Shown here in pieces: positions 1 to 8,371 of a stretch of 22,902 nucleotides of DNA. This DNA is from an uncultured Actinomycetes bacterium. Its GTDB lineage: Bacteria > Actinomycetota > Actinomycetes > Nanopelagicales > Nanopelagicaceae. The position numbers and the translations under genes were made by a program. How positions within the stretch are numbered: position 1 is the first letter of the stretch; every line of letters begins with the position of its first letter. Where the stretch lies: the NCBI GenBank assembly GCA_903842855.1, contig CAIMNT010000086.1:1-22902 (forward strand), given 5' to 3'. The notes under the pieces were generated by a model. The model saw only the letters and a list, made by a program, of their open reading frames with translations. It was not told the origin of the DNA and did not search any database.

Positions 1-225
1 AAGGATCCTTACTACGCTCAGAACATTGTTCCTGCATTCAACACACAGGCACAGTTGATCTGGGGCGGTACTAAGCCTGTTCGTTATGACGCAAATGGCG
101 CCTGGGGTGCTTCATTCGACACGGAAATTGCGCAGTCGAAGGACATTCAAAAGGCTATTGATTCATATGCGACATATACATCTAACGCGGCCACTCAAGT
201 TGGGTATGCCGTAGTAAAGAAGTAA
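1..225 (+). CDS. Sugar ABC transporter substrate-binding protein, C-terminal fragment
   Basis: This is the last 74 codons of a gene whose start lies left of the window, ending in TAA at 223-225. The readable part resembles the C-terminal helical region of family 1 extracellular solute-binding proteins: Trp/Tyr-rich turns (LIWGGTKPVRY, NGAWGASFDTE), then a helix and a hydrophilic tail ending VVKK. Seen: an open frame from base 1 directly upstream of two binding-protein-dependent permease genes. Known: such binding proteins are secreted or lipid-anchored and hand sugars to MalF/MalG-type permeases. Inferred: it is the extracytoplasmic receptor of this importer. The signal peptide and most of the binding site are out of view, so substrate cannot be read; the downstream catabolic genes suggest a 6-deoxyhexose or an oligosaccharide containing one. 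Confidence 0.75.
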   Translation, partial: KDPYYAQNIVPAFNTQAQLIWGGTKPVRYDANGAWGASFDTEIAQSKDIQKAIDSYATYTSNAATQVGYAVVKK

Positions 226-238
226 CAGACAGTTCGAT

Positions 239-278
239 GAAGACCTCGCAGGACCTAACCAGTCCTGCGAGGCTTCTT
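239..278 (+). terminator. Hairpin between binding protein and permease genes
   Basis: The stem CCTCGCAGGAC (244-254) pairs perfectly with GTCCTGCGAGG (262-272) around a 7-nt loop. It can be extended by GAAG (239-242) with CTTC (273-276), leaving one bulged A. Only a short pyrimidine run, CTTCTT, follows. It lies 14 bp after the binding-protein stop and 16 bp before the permease start. A leaky terminator or 3' stabiliser that leaves more binding-protein than permease mRNA would fit this position in ABC sugar operons; that role is inferred. Confidence 0.6.
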
Positions 279-294
279 AAAATTAGGAGTTAAT

Positions 295-1236
295 GTGAGT
301 CAAAGGCGTGTACGCAGGCCCAAGAACTTGTTGATGATTTTGATGCTCTCTCCGTATCTTTTATTGCTTTTCTTATTCGGAGTTCTGCCTCTGATCATGG
401 CGATCATCAATGTGCCCAGCAAGTCTCCGTCGAACCCAAATGGCGGATGGCATGTCTTTAAAATAGTTCTGCACGATTTCCGGCTTGTTCCGGCAATGTG
501 GCACGTACTTGGTTTCATGGCGCTCTTTGTGCCACTCATGATCTTTTTCGTATTAGCAATGTCATTGATGCTAGATGTAGATGCTGCGCCTTGGAAGAAA
601 TGGGTGCGCTTGGCCTACATCGTTCCTGCTTGTATCTCGGGTTCAGTAGCAGTTCTGCTCTGGTATGTATTGCTTGAACCTACCCTCAGCCCATTCAAGA
701 GTGTTATGCACTTCTTTGGGATTACCCAAGCTACCCAGATCTGGAAGACTTCAAATCTGACTTACATCCTGGTCTTTATGGCCTTCTTCTCATTAGCCGG
801 ACAATGGATCTTGATTCAATTCGGTTCCCTCCAGTCCATCTCACATGAGATTCTAGAAGCCGCTCGCGTTGATGGTTGTTCTCAATTCCAGCTAGCGACC
901 AAAATTAAGCTTCCATTAATTCGCAAATACGTGATTTATATGGGTGTGCTGGTCTTTGCAGGTGGACTGCAAATCTTCGTTGAGCCGCAACTACTTAATT
1001 CCAGCGTCTACCATGGTATTGCCCAGCAATGGTCCTTTGATCAATTGAGTTATTCCCTTGCGTTCGATAACGGAAACTTTGGTGAGGCGTCGGCGCTATC
1101 GCTCATGTTGTTGGTTCCGAGTTTGATCGGTGCTCTACTTGTTATCTTCAAGACAGATATGTTCGAAGATGTGAACTTTAAGAGTCCAAAGAAATTGCGA
1201 AAAGAAGCGCTAAAACGTGAGGCGGCTGCAGCATGA
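295..1236 (+). CDS. Sugar ABC transporter permease, MalF/UgpA type
   Basis: A 313-residue inner-membrane protein, normal length for the family. About six hydrophobic segments are visible (roughly residues 14-38, 72-93, 106-127, 155-177, 211-229, 265-288). The diagnostic cytoplasmic EAA loop is at about 188-209 (EAARVDGCSQFQLATKIKLP), where the permease docks with the ATPase. The start is GTG at 295, chosen because AGGAG (285-289) sits 5 nt upstream. It follows the binding-protein gene and overlaps the second permease by 4 bp, so the pair is probably made together as a heterodimeric channel. No ATPase gene is present, as is common where one MsmX/UgpC-type ATPase serves several importers. The sugar specificity cannot be read from this protein. 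Confidence 0.9.
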   Translation: MSQRRVRRPKNLLMILMLSPYLLLLFLFGVLPLIMAIINVPSKSPSNPNGGWHVFKIVLHDFRLVPAMWHVLGFMALFVPLMIFFVLAMSLMLDVDAAPWKKWVRLAYIVPACISGSVAVLLWYVLLEPTLSPFKSVMHFFGITQATQIWKTSNLTYILVFMAFFSLAGQWILIQFGSLQSISHEILEAARVDGCSQFQLATKIKLPLIRKYVIYMGVLVFAGGLQIFVEPQLLNSSVYHGIAQQWSFDQLSYSLAFDNGNFGEASALSLMLLVPSLIGALLVIFKTDMFEDVNFKSPKKLRKEALKREAAAA

Positions 1237-2162
1237 GTATCGATTTTGAAGAGAAGACCAATGTCGCTTCGGAGAAACCTCGGAAGAAGAAGCGCAAGAT
1301 CAAGATTGGTCATTACGCGGTCAATGCTTGGTTAATTTTTTGGGCGCTCTTCAGCGTCATCCCAATGCTCTGGCTGGTGCTTGCACCTTCAAAGACAGAT
1401 CGAGAGGTTTCTTATAAGAACCCGCTCTCTTTCTCCAGTTTCCATGGCTATGTCCGAGCTTGGAAGAATCTGCAGGACTTCAATAGTGGCGTCTTAGCGC
1501 ACTGGGTTATCAACTCAGTTACGTATAACCTGGCGATTGTTCTGATTGCGAGCATCACGGCATCCCTCGCGGGCTTCGTAATTTCTGCCTCTCGAATTCG
1601 TTTTAAGAAGGCATTTTTGATCTCTACTTTGATCATGATGTTGGTTCCACCAGTGGCGCTCGTTATTCCACTCTTTATCGAGATGAACAGGGTCAATCTG
1701 ATCGACAATCCTTGGTCGGTTATCTTGATCTCTTCGCTATACCCGTTCGGGGCCTTCCTGTCGTATATCTATTACTCCAACACCATTCCTCCAGAGATCT
1801 ATGAATCGGCGCGTTTGGATGGTTGCAGCGATTTCAGCCTCTATTCGAAGATCGCTTTTCCATTGAGTTACCCACTCCTTGCGTTGCTCGGCTTTTTCGC
1901 CTTCGTTGGTAACTGGGGTAATTACTTCATGCCGTACATCATGCTTCCTTCTCCAGAGCATTACACGCTCCCTGTTGGACTAGGTGCGCTCTTCTTCTCG
2001 ACACCTGCAATCAACCCGGGCAACGGAGCAACATCTGTCCCAATTTTGAAACCCGAGATTGCTCTCGCGGGTGTCTTAGTTGCCGTTCCTGTAATGATCG
2101 TATTTTTGATCTCACAGAAGCGTCTGATTCGCGGAATGTTGGCCGGCTCCATCAAGGAATAA
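1233..2162 (+). CDS. Sugar ABC transporter permease, MalG/UgpE type
   Basis: A 309-residue partner permease. A basic N-terminal tail (residues 14-25, rich in Lys/Arg) precedes the first membrane segment (about 28-50). Further segments are at about 95-119, 127-150, 162-182, 210-232 and near 270-295. The EAA loop is at about 189-210 (IYESARLDGCSDFSLYSKIA). The ATG start lies inside an ATGA overlap with the previous stop, indicating translational coupling. With the upstream permease it would form the transmembrane channel of a CUT1-type carbohydrate importer. The next gene, ppdK, starts 31 bp downstream, so transport and metabolism genes share one transcription unit. Confidence 0.9.
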   Translation: MSIDFEEKTNVASEKPRKKKRKIKIGHYAVNAWLIFWALFSVIPMLWLVLAPSKTDREVSYKNPLSFSSFHGYVRAWKNLQDFNSGVLAHWVINSVTYNLAIVLIASITASLAGFVISASRIRFKKAFLISTLIMMLVPPVALVIPLFIEMNRVNLIDNPWSVILISSLYPFGAFLSYIYYSNTIPPEIYESARLDGCSDFSLYSKIAFPLSYPLLALLGFFAFVGNWGNYFMPYIMLPSPEHYTLPVGLGALFFSTPAINPGNGATSVPILKPEIALAGVLVAVPVMIVFLISQKRLIRGMLAGSIKE

Positions 2163-2193
2163 GTAAGAAGGCTTCGTCTACGAAAGGTTCATC

Positions 2194-4902
2194 ATGGAAC
2201 GGTTGGTCTTTCCCTTTTCCGAGGGAAATCGCAGCATGGGCGAACTCCTTGGTGGCAAAGGGGCAAATCTCTCGGAGATGATCTCTCTTGGGATTCCAGT
2301 TCCCGATGGATTCACTATAACGACTGCTGCTTGTCGAGATTTTCTAGAGCGCAAGAGCCTTTCGCCGCAGTTAGAGTCCGACATCGAATTTGCCGTTACC
2401 AAACTTGAAAACCGAACGGGACGCCGCTTTGGTGACCTCAAGAACCCACTCTTAGTGTCCGTCCGCTCCGGCGCCAAGTTTTCTATGCCGGGGATGATGG
2501 AGACAGTACTTAATGTCGGTATCTCTCCAGATGTAGCCAGGGCACTTGCCGCAAAATCCAAAGACCCAAAGTTCGCCTGGGATTCCTTCCGACGCTTTGT
2601 GGAGATGTACGGTCGCATCGTGTGTGGAGTCTCTGGAGTCCATTTTGAAGAGATCCGCGAAAAATTCTTGGTTAACAACTCTCTCGCATCGCGGGAAGAG
2701 TTATCCGCTGAGCAAATTGAAGAACTCTCCTATCAATTTATTGCGAAGATCGAGGAAGATACCTCGCGCGCATTCCCCATGGATGCTAAGTCACAGTTGC
2801 TGCGGACCGTTGAGGCGGTATTCAATTCTTGGAACTCTGAGCGAGCAACTCTTTACCGCCGTCGTGAACGTATTCCTGCCACACTCGGTACCGCCGTCAA
2901 TGTGCAGATGATGGTCTTCGGTAACTTTGGCGAGACTTCCGGAACCGGAGTCTGTTTTACCCGCAATCCTGCAACAGGTGAGAGCGGAGACTATGGCGAT
3001 TACTTGGTGTGCGCTCAAGGTGAAGATGTTGTCTCTGGCATACGCAACACCTTGACCTTGCAGGACCTCTCTGAGATTGCACCCACTGCGTATAAAGAGT
3101 TAAAAATTATTATGGGCAAGCTTGAGAATCACTATCGCGATATGTGCGACATTGAGTTCACCATCGAATCTGGAAAACTTTGGATTCTACAAACTCGCGT
3201 TGGAAAGCGAACCGCAGAGGCGGCTTTCAGAATCGCGAGCACTTTGGTGGATGTAGGACTCATCTCCATTGACGAAGCCCTGGTTCGAGTCACTGGCGAA
3301 CAGTTGATGAATCTGATGTTCCCGCAATTTGATCTCTCTGCGCCGAATGAACGGCTATCTACCGGCATTCCTGCCTCACCCGGAGCAGCTGTCGGTCGCG
3401 TGGTCTTTGATTCTAAAAGCGCGGTCGATGAGTCAATGAAGGGTGTTCCTGTAATTCTGGTACGCAGTGAAACCTCTCCAGAAGATCTGCCGGGAATGGT
3501 TGCTGCGCAGGGAATTTTGACTTCGCGCGGTGGCAAGACGTCGCACGCTGCTGTCGTGGCGCGTGGAATGGGTCGAGTAGCTATTTGTGGGGCAGAGGAG
3601 ATAAAAGTTGATCTCGCTGCACAACAATTCACAGTGCAAGGCCGAGTAGTTAAGGCAGGCGATTTAATTTCAATCGATGGTGCCTCTGGAGCGATCTACC
3701 TGGGACAGATGCAGGTCGTTGAATCATCGGTAAGCCAGTATCTGCAGAATTCAGTGCTCCCACAAAAATTTACTCCATTGATTCGCGCAATTGAAAGATT
3801 CTTGACGCGAGCAGATTTGGTACGTCGTTTAGAGGTCCGCGCTAATGCAGATACCGCGGCTGACAGTGAACTTGCGCGGAACTTTGGTGCCGAAGGCGTT
3901 GGACTTGTTCGAACCGAACATATGTTCCTAGGGGAGCGCCGAATTCTGGTAGAAAGTCTGATCTTGGCTGAGTCCACTCAAGTTCGCACGGAGATTCTGC
4001 GAGAGATGGAAGAGTTGCAGTATCAAGATTTCGTCGGGATTTATCGGGCGATGGAAGGTCTGCCGGTCACGATCCGACTCTTAGATCCTCCCCTGCATGA
4101 GTTCTTATCCGACAAGACGGAGTTGTCACTAAGAATTGCTAATAAAGATGCGCAGGGTCTTGAGGTCAGCGCGCACGAAAGAGCGCTGTTAGCGGCAGTC
4201 AATCGACTCCACGAGGCCAACCCCATGATGGGTCTACGTGGAGTTCGACTTGGCGTGCTAATTCCTGAACTATTTATTATGCAGGTACGTGCAGTGACTC
4301 GGGCGGCGGCAGATCTGCGTCGAGCCGGGATTTCAGTCAAGCCCGAGATCATGATCCCATTGGTTGCTAGCCAGCGAGAGTTGCTCTATTTCCGCGGAGT
4401 CCTTGAGGCAGAGATTCACTCGATGCTTGAGAAGTTGGATGTGAAGATCGATATTCCAATCGGAAGCATGCTCGAAACTCCTCGCGCAGCAATTACCGCT
4501 GCCAAGCTAGCTGACTACTCCAACTTCTTCTCATTCGGGACAAATGATCTAACTCAATTGACATGGGCCTTTAGCCGGGACGACGTAGAACATAGTTTTC
4601 TACCTCGTTATTTGGATCTGGAACTCCTACCTTTTAGCCCCTTTGAATCGTTGGATCAAGATGGAGTTGGATTACTACTGCGAATTGCCTATGAAGAGGT
4701 AAAGGCAGTTAAACCCAATCTCAAACTCGGTGTCTGTGGTGAACACGGAGGAGATCCACAAAGTATTCACTTCTTCCATCAACTCGGTTTGGATTATGTC
4801 TCCTGCTCACCGTACAGGGTTCCCATTGCAAGGCTTGAAGCCGGGCGAGCAGCGGTATTAAATAGAAGGCTAATGACGCACGATGAAAAGGCAACGGCAT
4901 GA
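2194..4902 (+). CDS. ppdK: Pyruvate, phosphate dikinase
   Basis: A 902-residue cytosolic enzyme, full length for the family. It interconverts pyruvate + ATP + Pi and PEP + AMP + PPi. The order is an N-terminal nucleotide-binding domain (about 1-340, beginning with a GGKGANLSEM motif), a swivelling phosphohistidine domain (about 390-510, GGKTSHAAVVARGMG with His451), and a C-terminal PEP/pyruvate barrel (about 530-890). The barrel carries GLVRTEHMF, SMLETPRAA, SFGTNDLTQLTWAFSRDD and LGVCGEHGG with catalytic Cys848. The ATG follows AAAGG. It overlaps the aldo/keto reductase by 4 bp, firmly inside the sugar operon. Since the neighbouring pathway should yield pyruvate and lactate, the likely task here is making PEP for gluconeogenesis; the direction is inferred. 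It is distinct from PEP synthase and PTS enzyme I in domain order. Confidence 0.95.
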   Translation: MERLVFPFSEGNRSMGELLGGKGANLSEMISLGIPVPDGFTITTAACRDFLERKSLSPQLESDIEFAVTKLENRTGRRFGDLKNPLLVSVRSGAKFSMPGMMETVLNVGISPDVARALAAKSKDPKFAWDSFRRFVEMYGRIVCGVSGVHFEEIREKFLVNNSLASREELSAEQIEELSYQFIAKIEEDTSRAFPMDAKSQLLRTVEAVFNSWNSERATLYRRRERIPATLGTAVNVQMMVFGNFGETSGTGVCFTRNPATGESGDYGDYLVCAQGEDVVSGIRNTLTLQDLSEIAPTAYKELKIIMGKLENHYRDMCDIEFTIESGKLWILQTRVGKRTAEAAFRIASTLVDVGLISIDEALVRVTGEQLMNLMFPQFDLSAPNERLSTGIPASPGAAVGRVVFDSKSAVDESMKGVPVILVRSETSPEDLPGMVAAQGILTSRGGKTSHAAVVARGMGRVAICGAEEIKVDLAAQQFTVQGRVVKAGDLISIDGASGAIYLGQMQVVESSVSQYLQNSVLPQKFTPLIRAIERFLTRADLVRRLEVRANADTAADSELARNFGAEGVGLVRTEHMFLGERRILVESLILAESTQVRTEILREMEELQYQDFVGIYRAMEGLPVTIRLLDPPLHEFLSDKTELSLRIANKDAQGLEVSAHERALLAAVNRLHEANPMMGLRGVRLGVLIPELFIMQVRAVTRAAADLRRAGISVKPEIMIPLVASQRELLYFRGVLEAEIHSMLEKLDVKIDIPIGSMLETPRAAITAAKLADYSNFFSFGTNDLTQLTWAFSRDDVEHSFLPRYLDLELLPFSPFESLDQDGVGLLLRIAYEEVKAVKPNLKLGVCGEHGGDPQSIHFFHQLGLDYVSCSPYRVPIARLEAGRAAVLNRRLMTHDEKATA

Positions 4903-5873
4903 AGCATGATGAGTTAACCAAACTTAAGGGTGGAGCGGTTGTATCAAGACTCGGTCTTGGAACGGCCCAACTTGGAGGTCTCTTCTCATCTGTTGCCGAT
5001 GAAGAAGGTCAAGCGCTCATCGATGCCGCGATAGATCGCGGAATTCATTACTTTGATACCGCTCCACACTATGGAAAAGGTGTTTCGGAGAAGAGGCTAG
5101 GTCGGTATCTCGCTCACTATCCACGTGATAGTTGGGTTCTTTCATCTAAAGTCGGTCGCTTACTTGTTCCAACAGATAAAGAAGATGATTCATTCTTTCT
5201 CGATGCTGATAACTCTGTAGAGCGACTCAATGATTATTCGGAGTCTGGGATTCGTCGCTCCTTCGAAGAGAGCCTGGAGCGTATGGGGCTGGAGTCAATA
5301 GATATTGTCTATATCCACGACCCCGACGATTACCCTGAAGAGGCAATCAAATTTGCCTATCCGGCCTTAGAGAAGTTGCGTTCAGAGGGTTTAGTTAAAT
5401 CTATTGGTATTGGAATGAATTACAACGAGATACCAACACGAATGGTGAACGAGACTGATATCGATGTTGTCATGAACGCAGGACGCTATACCTTGCTTGA
5501 TCAAAGCGCTGCGGATGAACTTTTCCCAGCTGCCCTCAAAAAGGGAGTCTCAATAGTCTCTGTTGGAGTATTTAACTCAGGCGTTTTGGCCCATCCATCA
5601 CCCGATTCACACTACTTTTACGAACCCGCACCCGCCAAGATCGTGGCTCGGGCACTGGAATTCCAGAGTGAGCTGCAACAATTTGGCGTCACTTTGAAAC
5701 AAGCGGCGATCCAATTCCCAATTCGCCACGAGGCGGTTGCGTGCGTAGTTGTTGGTTGTCGCAGCGCCGCCTCACTCAATCAAAATATTGAGAATTTTGA
5801 TCGTGAGGTCCCGGCGGAGGCTTGGGAAGTCGTAGATGAACTCATTGCAAAATATAGAAAGCAGGATCTCTAA
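4899..5873 (+). CDS. Aldo/keto reductase, L-fucose (D-threo-aldose) 1-dehydrogenase type
   Basis: A 324-residue single-domain TIM-barrel oxidoreductase. The AKR catalytic tetrad is visible: Asp53 and Tyr58 in FDTAPHYGKG, Lys84 in SSKVGR and His140 in IVYIHDPDD. The C-terminal part (QFPIRHEAVACVVVGCRS) is the usual NAD(P)-binding end. The long insert after Lys84 and the spacing resemble the fucose dehydrogenase/pyridoxal 4-dehydrogenase subgroup, which oxidises the sugar C1 hydroxyl to a lactone. The start overlaps ppdK by 4 bp (ATGA). With the mutarotase and lactonase downstream, the inferred step is 6-deoxyhexopyranose to 6-deoxyaldonolactone. Family assignment is firm; the exact sugar, and NAD versus NADP use, are not determined. 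Confidence 0.85.
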   Translation: MKHDELTKLKGGAVVSRLGLGTAQLGGLFSSVADEEGQALIDAAIDRGIHYFDTAPHYGKGVSEKRLGRYLAHYPRDSWVLSSKVGRLLVPTDKEDDSFFLDADNSVERLNDYSESGIRRSFEESLERMGLESIDIVYIHDPDDYPEEAIKFAYPALEKLRSEGLVKSIGIGMNYNEIPTRMVNETDIDVVMNAGRYTLLDQSAADELFPAALKKGVSIVSVGVFNSGVLAHPSPDSHYFYEPAPAKIVARALEFQSELQQFGVTLKQAAIQFPIRHEAVACVVVGCRSAASLNQNIENFDREVPAEAWEVVDELIAKYRKQDL

Positions 5874-6805
5874 TGTCTCTGCATCCACAATGCGCTTTCT
5901 TTTTAGCTGAGGCAGCTAAGGAGAACTTGCCACCTATGCCTGAGCTTGGACCACATGGAGCACGGCTTATTGGCCATACGCCACGAGAATTTTCTGGACC
6001 GCTCCGTGATGATGTCAAAATTTCTACGCGCTTCATCACAACTCCCACGGCGGATGTTGTCGCAAATATCTATCAGCCGCCAGGCACTGGACCTTTTAAT
6101 GGAATGGCATATTTCCACGGTGGTGGTTGGGCCTTTAATTACATCAATAAATATGATGCTCAACTACAAGATTTAGCTGCCCGCACCAATTCCGTGATTG
6201 TTTCCATTAATTACCAGAAAGCCCCAGAACACAAGTATCCGATTCCATTTGATGATTGTTATACCGCTTTTGTCTGGTTGCATGAGCATGCCGCAGAATT
6301 TAACGTTGATACCAATAAAATTGGTATCGGCGGAGATAGTGCAGGTGGAAACCTCGCCTCTGGAGTGGCTCACAAGGCTCGCGACGTTAATCAGCATCCA
6401 TTGGCATATCAGATGCTTATTTATCCTTGCAATGGTCTCGACTTTGAAACTAAGTCGTATCTAGATAATGCCGATGACTATGGCTTAACCCGCAGCAACA
6501 TGCAGTGGTTGTGGGAGTTGTATCTCAACGGTTCGCAGGATTTCAATGACCCTTACGCAGTTCCGCTTAACGCTACCAATTTTGAAGGGTTAGCACCTGC
6601 AATACTCTTCACCGCTGAGTACGACGTATTGCATGATGACGGCGTGCTATATGCGAAAAAGTTATCAGATGCTGGAGTTCCTGTTATCTATAAGGATTAC
6701 CCTGGAATGATTCATGGCTTCTTTAACTATGGCAGCGTCATCGATGAGGGAATAGCGGCCCGCACATTCTTAGTCGATTCAATTAACCAGATTTTGCGTG
6801 GCTAA
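5873..6805 (+). CDS. Alpha/beta hydrolase, hormone-sensitive-lipase family
   Basis: A 310-residue cytosolic hydrolase of the HSL/NlhH group. It has the oxyanion-hole motif HGGGW, the nucleophile elbow GDSAGG with Ser156, the acid Asp251 (AEYDVLHDDG) and the base His281 (GMIHGFF), so the triad is intact. There is no signal peptide. The start codon overlaps the previous stop by one base (TAATG). Such enzymes cleave short acyl esters or lactones. Here it could remove acetyl groups from imported sugars or open a sugar lactone alongside the amidohydrolase; this is inference from neighbours only. The downstream gene starts across or just after its stop. Confidence 0.85.
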   Translation: MSLHPQCAFFLAEAAKENLPPMPELGPHGARLIGHTPREFSGPLRDDVKISTRFITTPTADVVANIYQPPGTGPFNGMAYFHGGGWAFNYINKYDAQLQDLAARTNSVIVSINYQKAPEHKYPIPFDDCYTAFVWLHEHAAEFNVDTNKIGIGGDSAGGNLASGVAHKARDVNQHPLAYQMLIYPCNGLDFETKSYLDNADDYGLTRSNMQWLWELYLNGSQDFNDPYAVPLNATNFEGLAPAILFTAEYDVLHDDGVLYAKKLSDAGVPVIYKDYPGMIHGFFNYGSVIDEGIAARTFLVDSINQILRG

Positions 6806-6806
6806 C

Positions 6807-7937
6807 ATGTCAACAAACCTCAAGGGAATGACCTGGGATCACCCAAGAGGTCTGGACTCCGTCGTGAACTCAAATCAACTTTTGTTGGATGAGATAGGCG
6901 TAAGCGTGGATTGGGATGCCAGGTCACTTTTAGCTTTTGGGGACCAGCCGATCGTTGAGTTTTATAACGAGTATGACCTGATGATTATCGACCACCCTCA
7001 TGTTCCCGATGCGGTTCATGCGGAAGCGGTGATCGCATTCGATCAGCTACTTACTCAAGAAGAGCTAGCTATGTTGAGGAAGACTTCTGTTGGCCAATCT
7101 CACTCCAGCTATCAATATCGGGGTAGCCAATGGGCGTTAGCAATAGATACAGCAGCTCAAGCCTCCGCCTTTAGGCCAGATAAAGCCGATCGGGCACCTA
7201 TTTATTGGGATGAGGTCCTGGATTTTGCAGAAGCGGGAACTGTGCTTTGGGCGCAGAAACCTGTCGATGCTTTCAGTACGTTCGCAACGTTAATGGCGCA
7301 ACGCGAGGCGCCATTAACGAACGATCGCTCATTTATGAATAAAGATGTGGCCGCGGAAGTACTTGGCTTCATGATTGAACTCTCCGCCAAAGTTCCAGAT
7401 TTCTGTTTGACCAGCAACCCCATTGATATTGCAGAAATCTTGGCGCGCGATGAACGTTATACCTATGGAGTTTGTATGTATGGGTATAGCAATTACTCTC
7501 GTCAGGGCTTCCGCGACAACATTCTGTTTTATGACGACGTCCCCTCCTTTGATGGCCAAGCCGCTGGCTCTCAATTGGGTGGCGCCGGTATCGCAGTTTC
7601 TAGTAAGTCAAAGGATCCGCAACTTGCCGCGCGGATTGCCCTCTTGCTCTCCTCGCCGGATATTCAGTCGACTGCTTACATGCAAGCCGGTGGACAACCA
7701 GGGAATTTAGCCGCCTGGAAGAGCGCTCACGCCAATCAGTTCACCAATAACTTCTTCATTAATACCCTGCGCACTTTAGAGAGAGCATGGGTGCGCCCGC
7801 GGATCTTTGGTTGGCCGGAGGTTCAATTTGCCTCATCGCAGATCATTCATAGGGTGCTAACTGAAAAGAACTTTTCTAGCAATGATCTAGATGCGATTGA
7901 GAATACTTATGCCATCCATATCAAGGAGTCGGTATGA
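6807..7937 (+). CDS. Solute-binding-protein-like protein without signal peptide
   Basis: About 376 residues, apparently with the fold of family 1 extracellular solute-binding proteins. It opens with GMTWDHPRGLDSV, a pattern I associate with a cytosolic offshoot of this family. Other typical parts are SHSSYQYRGSQWALAIDTAA, a GAGIAVSSKSKDPQLAA segment, and a Trp/Arg-rich C-terminus (WVRPRIFGWPEVQ). No signal peptide, lipobox or membrane segment is seen, so export by Sec is unlikely. I prefer ATG at 6807, just after the upstream stop; GTG at 6798 would add three residues and overlap by 8 bp. Neither has a clear Shine-Dalgarno, suggesting coupling. It sits between catabolic enzymes rather than beside the permeases and overlaps the MaoC gene by 4 bp. 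It may bind a pathway intermediate or act as an enzyme; the function is unknown. Confidence 0.7.
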   Translation: MSTNLKGMTWDHPRGLDSVVNSNQLLLDEIGVSVDWDARSLLAFGDQPIVEFYNEYDLMIIDHPHVPDAVHAEAVIAFDQLLTQEELAMLRKTSVGQSHSSYQYRGSQWALAIDTAAQASAFRPDKADRAPIYWDEVLDFAEAGTVLWAQKPVDAFSTFATLMAQREAPLTNDRSFMNKDVAAEVLGFMIELSAKVPDFCLTSNPIDIAEILARDERYTYGVCMYGYSNYSRQGFRDNILFYDDVPSFDGQAAGSQLGGAGIAVSSKSKDPQLAARIALLLSSPDIQSTAYMQAGGQPGNLAAWKSAHANQFTNNFFINTLRTLERAWVRPRIFGWPEVQFASSQIIHRVLTEKNFSSNDLDAIENTYAIHIKESV

Positions 7938-8371
7938 GACAGGTGTGGAGTGAATTTGTCATTGGGAGCAAGCGGGTTGGACCCACTCGCACAATAACCG
8001 CCGACGATATTTTGATTCATGCTAAAGAGACTGGTGATTTCTACCCGCACCATATGGACGCTGAGTGGTGTGCAACTCAACCATTCAAGAAGAGAATGGC
8101 TCATGGAACGCTTGTGCTCTCGGTCGCTGTTGGTTCCCTAGCCGATGAAATTAATGAGGCAGCAATGAGTTATGGATATGACAGAGTACGTTTTATTGCC
8201 CCGGTCTATATCGACGACTCCATCCAAGCTCACTCCGAAATTGTGGCGCAGCGCGAACACATTAAGAACCCGGAAAAATATGGATTTATCGACGAGAACG
8301 TCGTGGTGAAGAATCAGAATGACGAAACGGTTATGGCATTTACACATATCTATTTAGTGGATAAATCATGA
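7934..8371 (+). CDS. MaoC-type hotdog-fold dehydratase/hydratase
   Basis: A 145-residue single hotdog-domain protein. The (R)-hydratase signature is recognisable as TGDFYPHHMD, with Asp35 and His40 at the catalytic positions; the usual Asn of GDxNPxH is Tyr37. The C-terminal half (YGYDRVRFIAPVYIDDSIQ) is the typical strand region of MaoC proteins. Known family role: reversible hydration of 2-enoyl-CoA substrates. Both ends overlap neighbours by 4 bp (ATGA), so it is embedded in the operon. With the family III CoA-transferase and a second MaoC-like gene in the same train, it may act on a CoA thioester made from a sugar-derived acid; the substrate is inferred only loosely. Confidence 0.82.
   Translation: MRQVWSEFVIGSKRVGPTRTITADDILIHAKETGDFYPHHMDAEWCATQPFKKRMAHGTLVLSVAVGSLADEINEAAMSYGYDRVRFIAPVYIDDSIQAHSEIVAQREHIKNPEKYGFIDENVVVKNQNDETVMAFTHIYLVDKS

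Noticed and set aside
2178..2678. 166-residue open frame on the - strand
   Set aside because: It lies opposite the conserved N-terminal domain of ppdK, is rich in Arg/Ser/Pro as antisense frames are, and has no motif or ribosome site.
3520..3570. GGKTSH instead of GGMTSH at the PPDK phosphohistidine site
   Set aside because: Lys before TSH is, to my knowledge, found in other actinobacterial PPDKs, so it is not an anomaly.
3132..3632. 166-residue open frame on the - strand
   Set aside because: Antisense to the phosphohistidine domain of ppdK; low-complexity composition and no family resemblance.
8138..8347. - strand frame with Leu/Val-rich sequence opposite the first MaoC gene
   Set aside because: Shadow of a motif-supported gene with operon overlaps on both sides; no ribosome site or known family.
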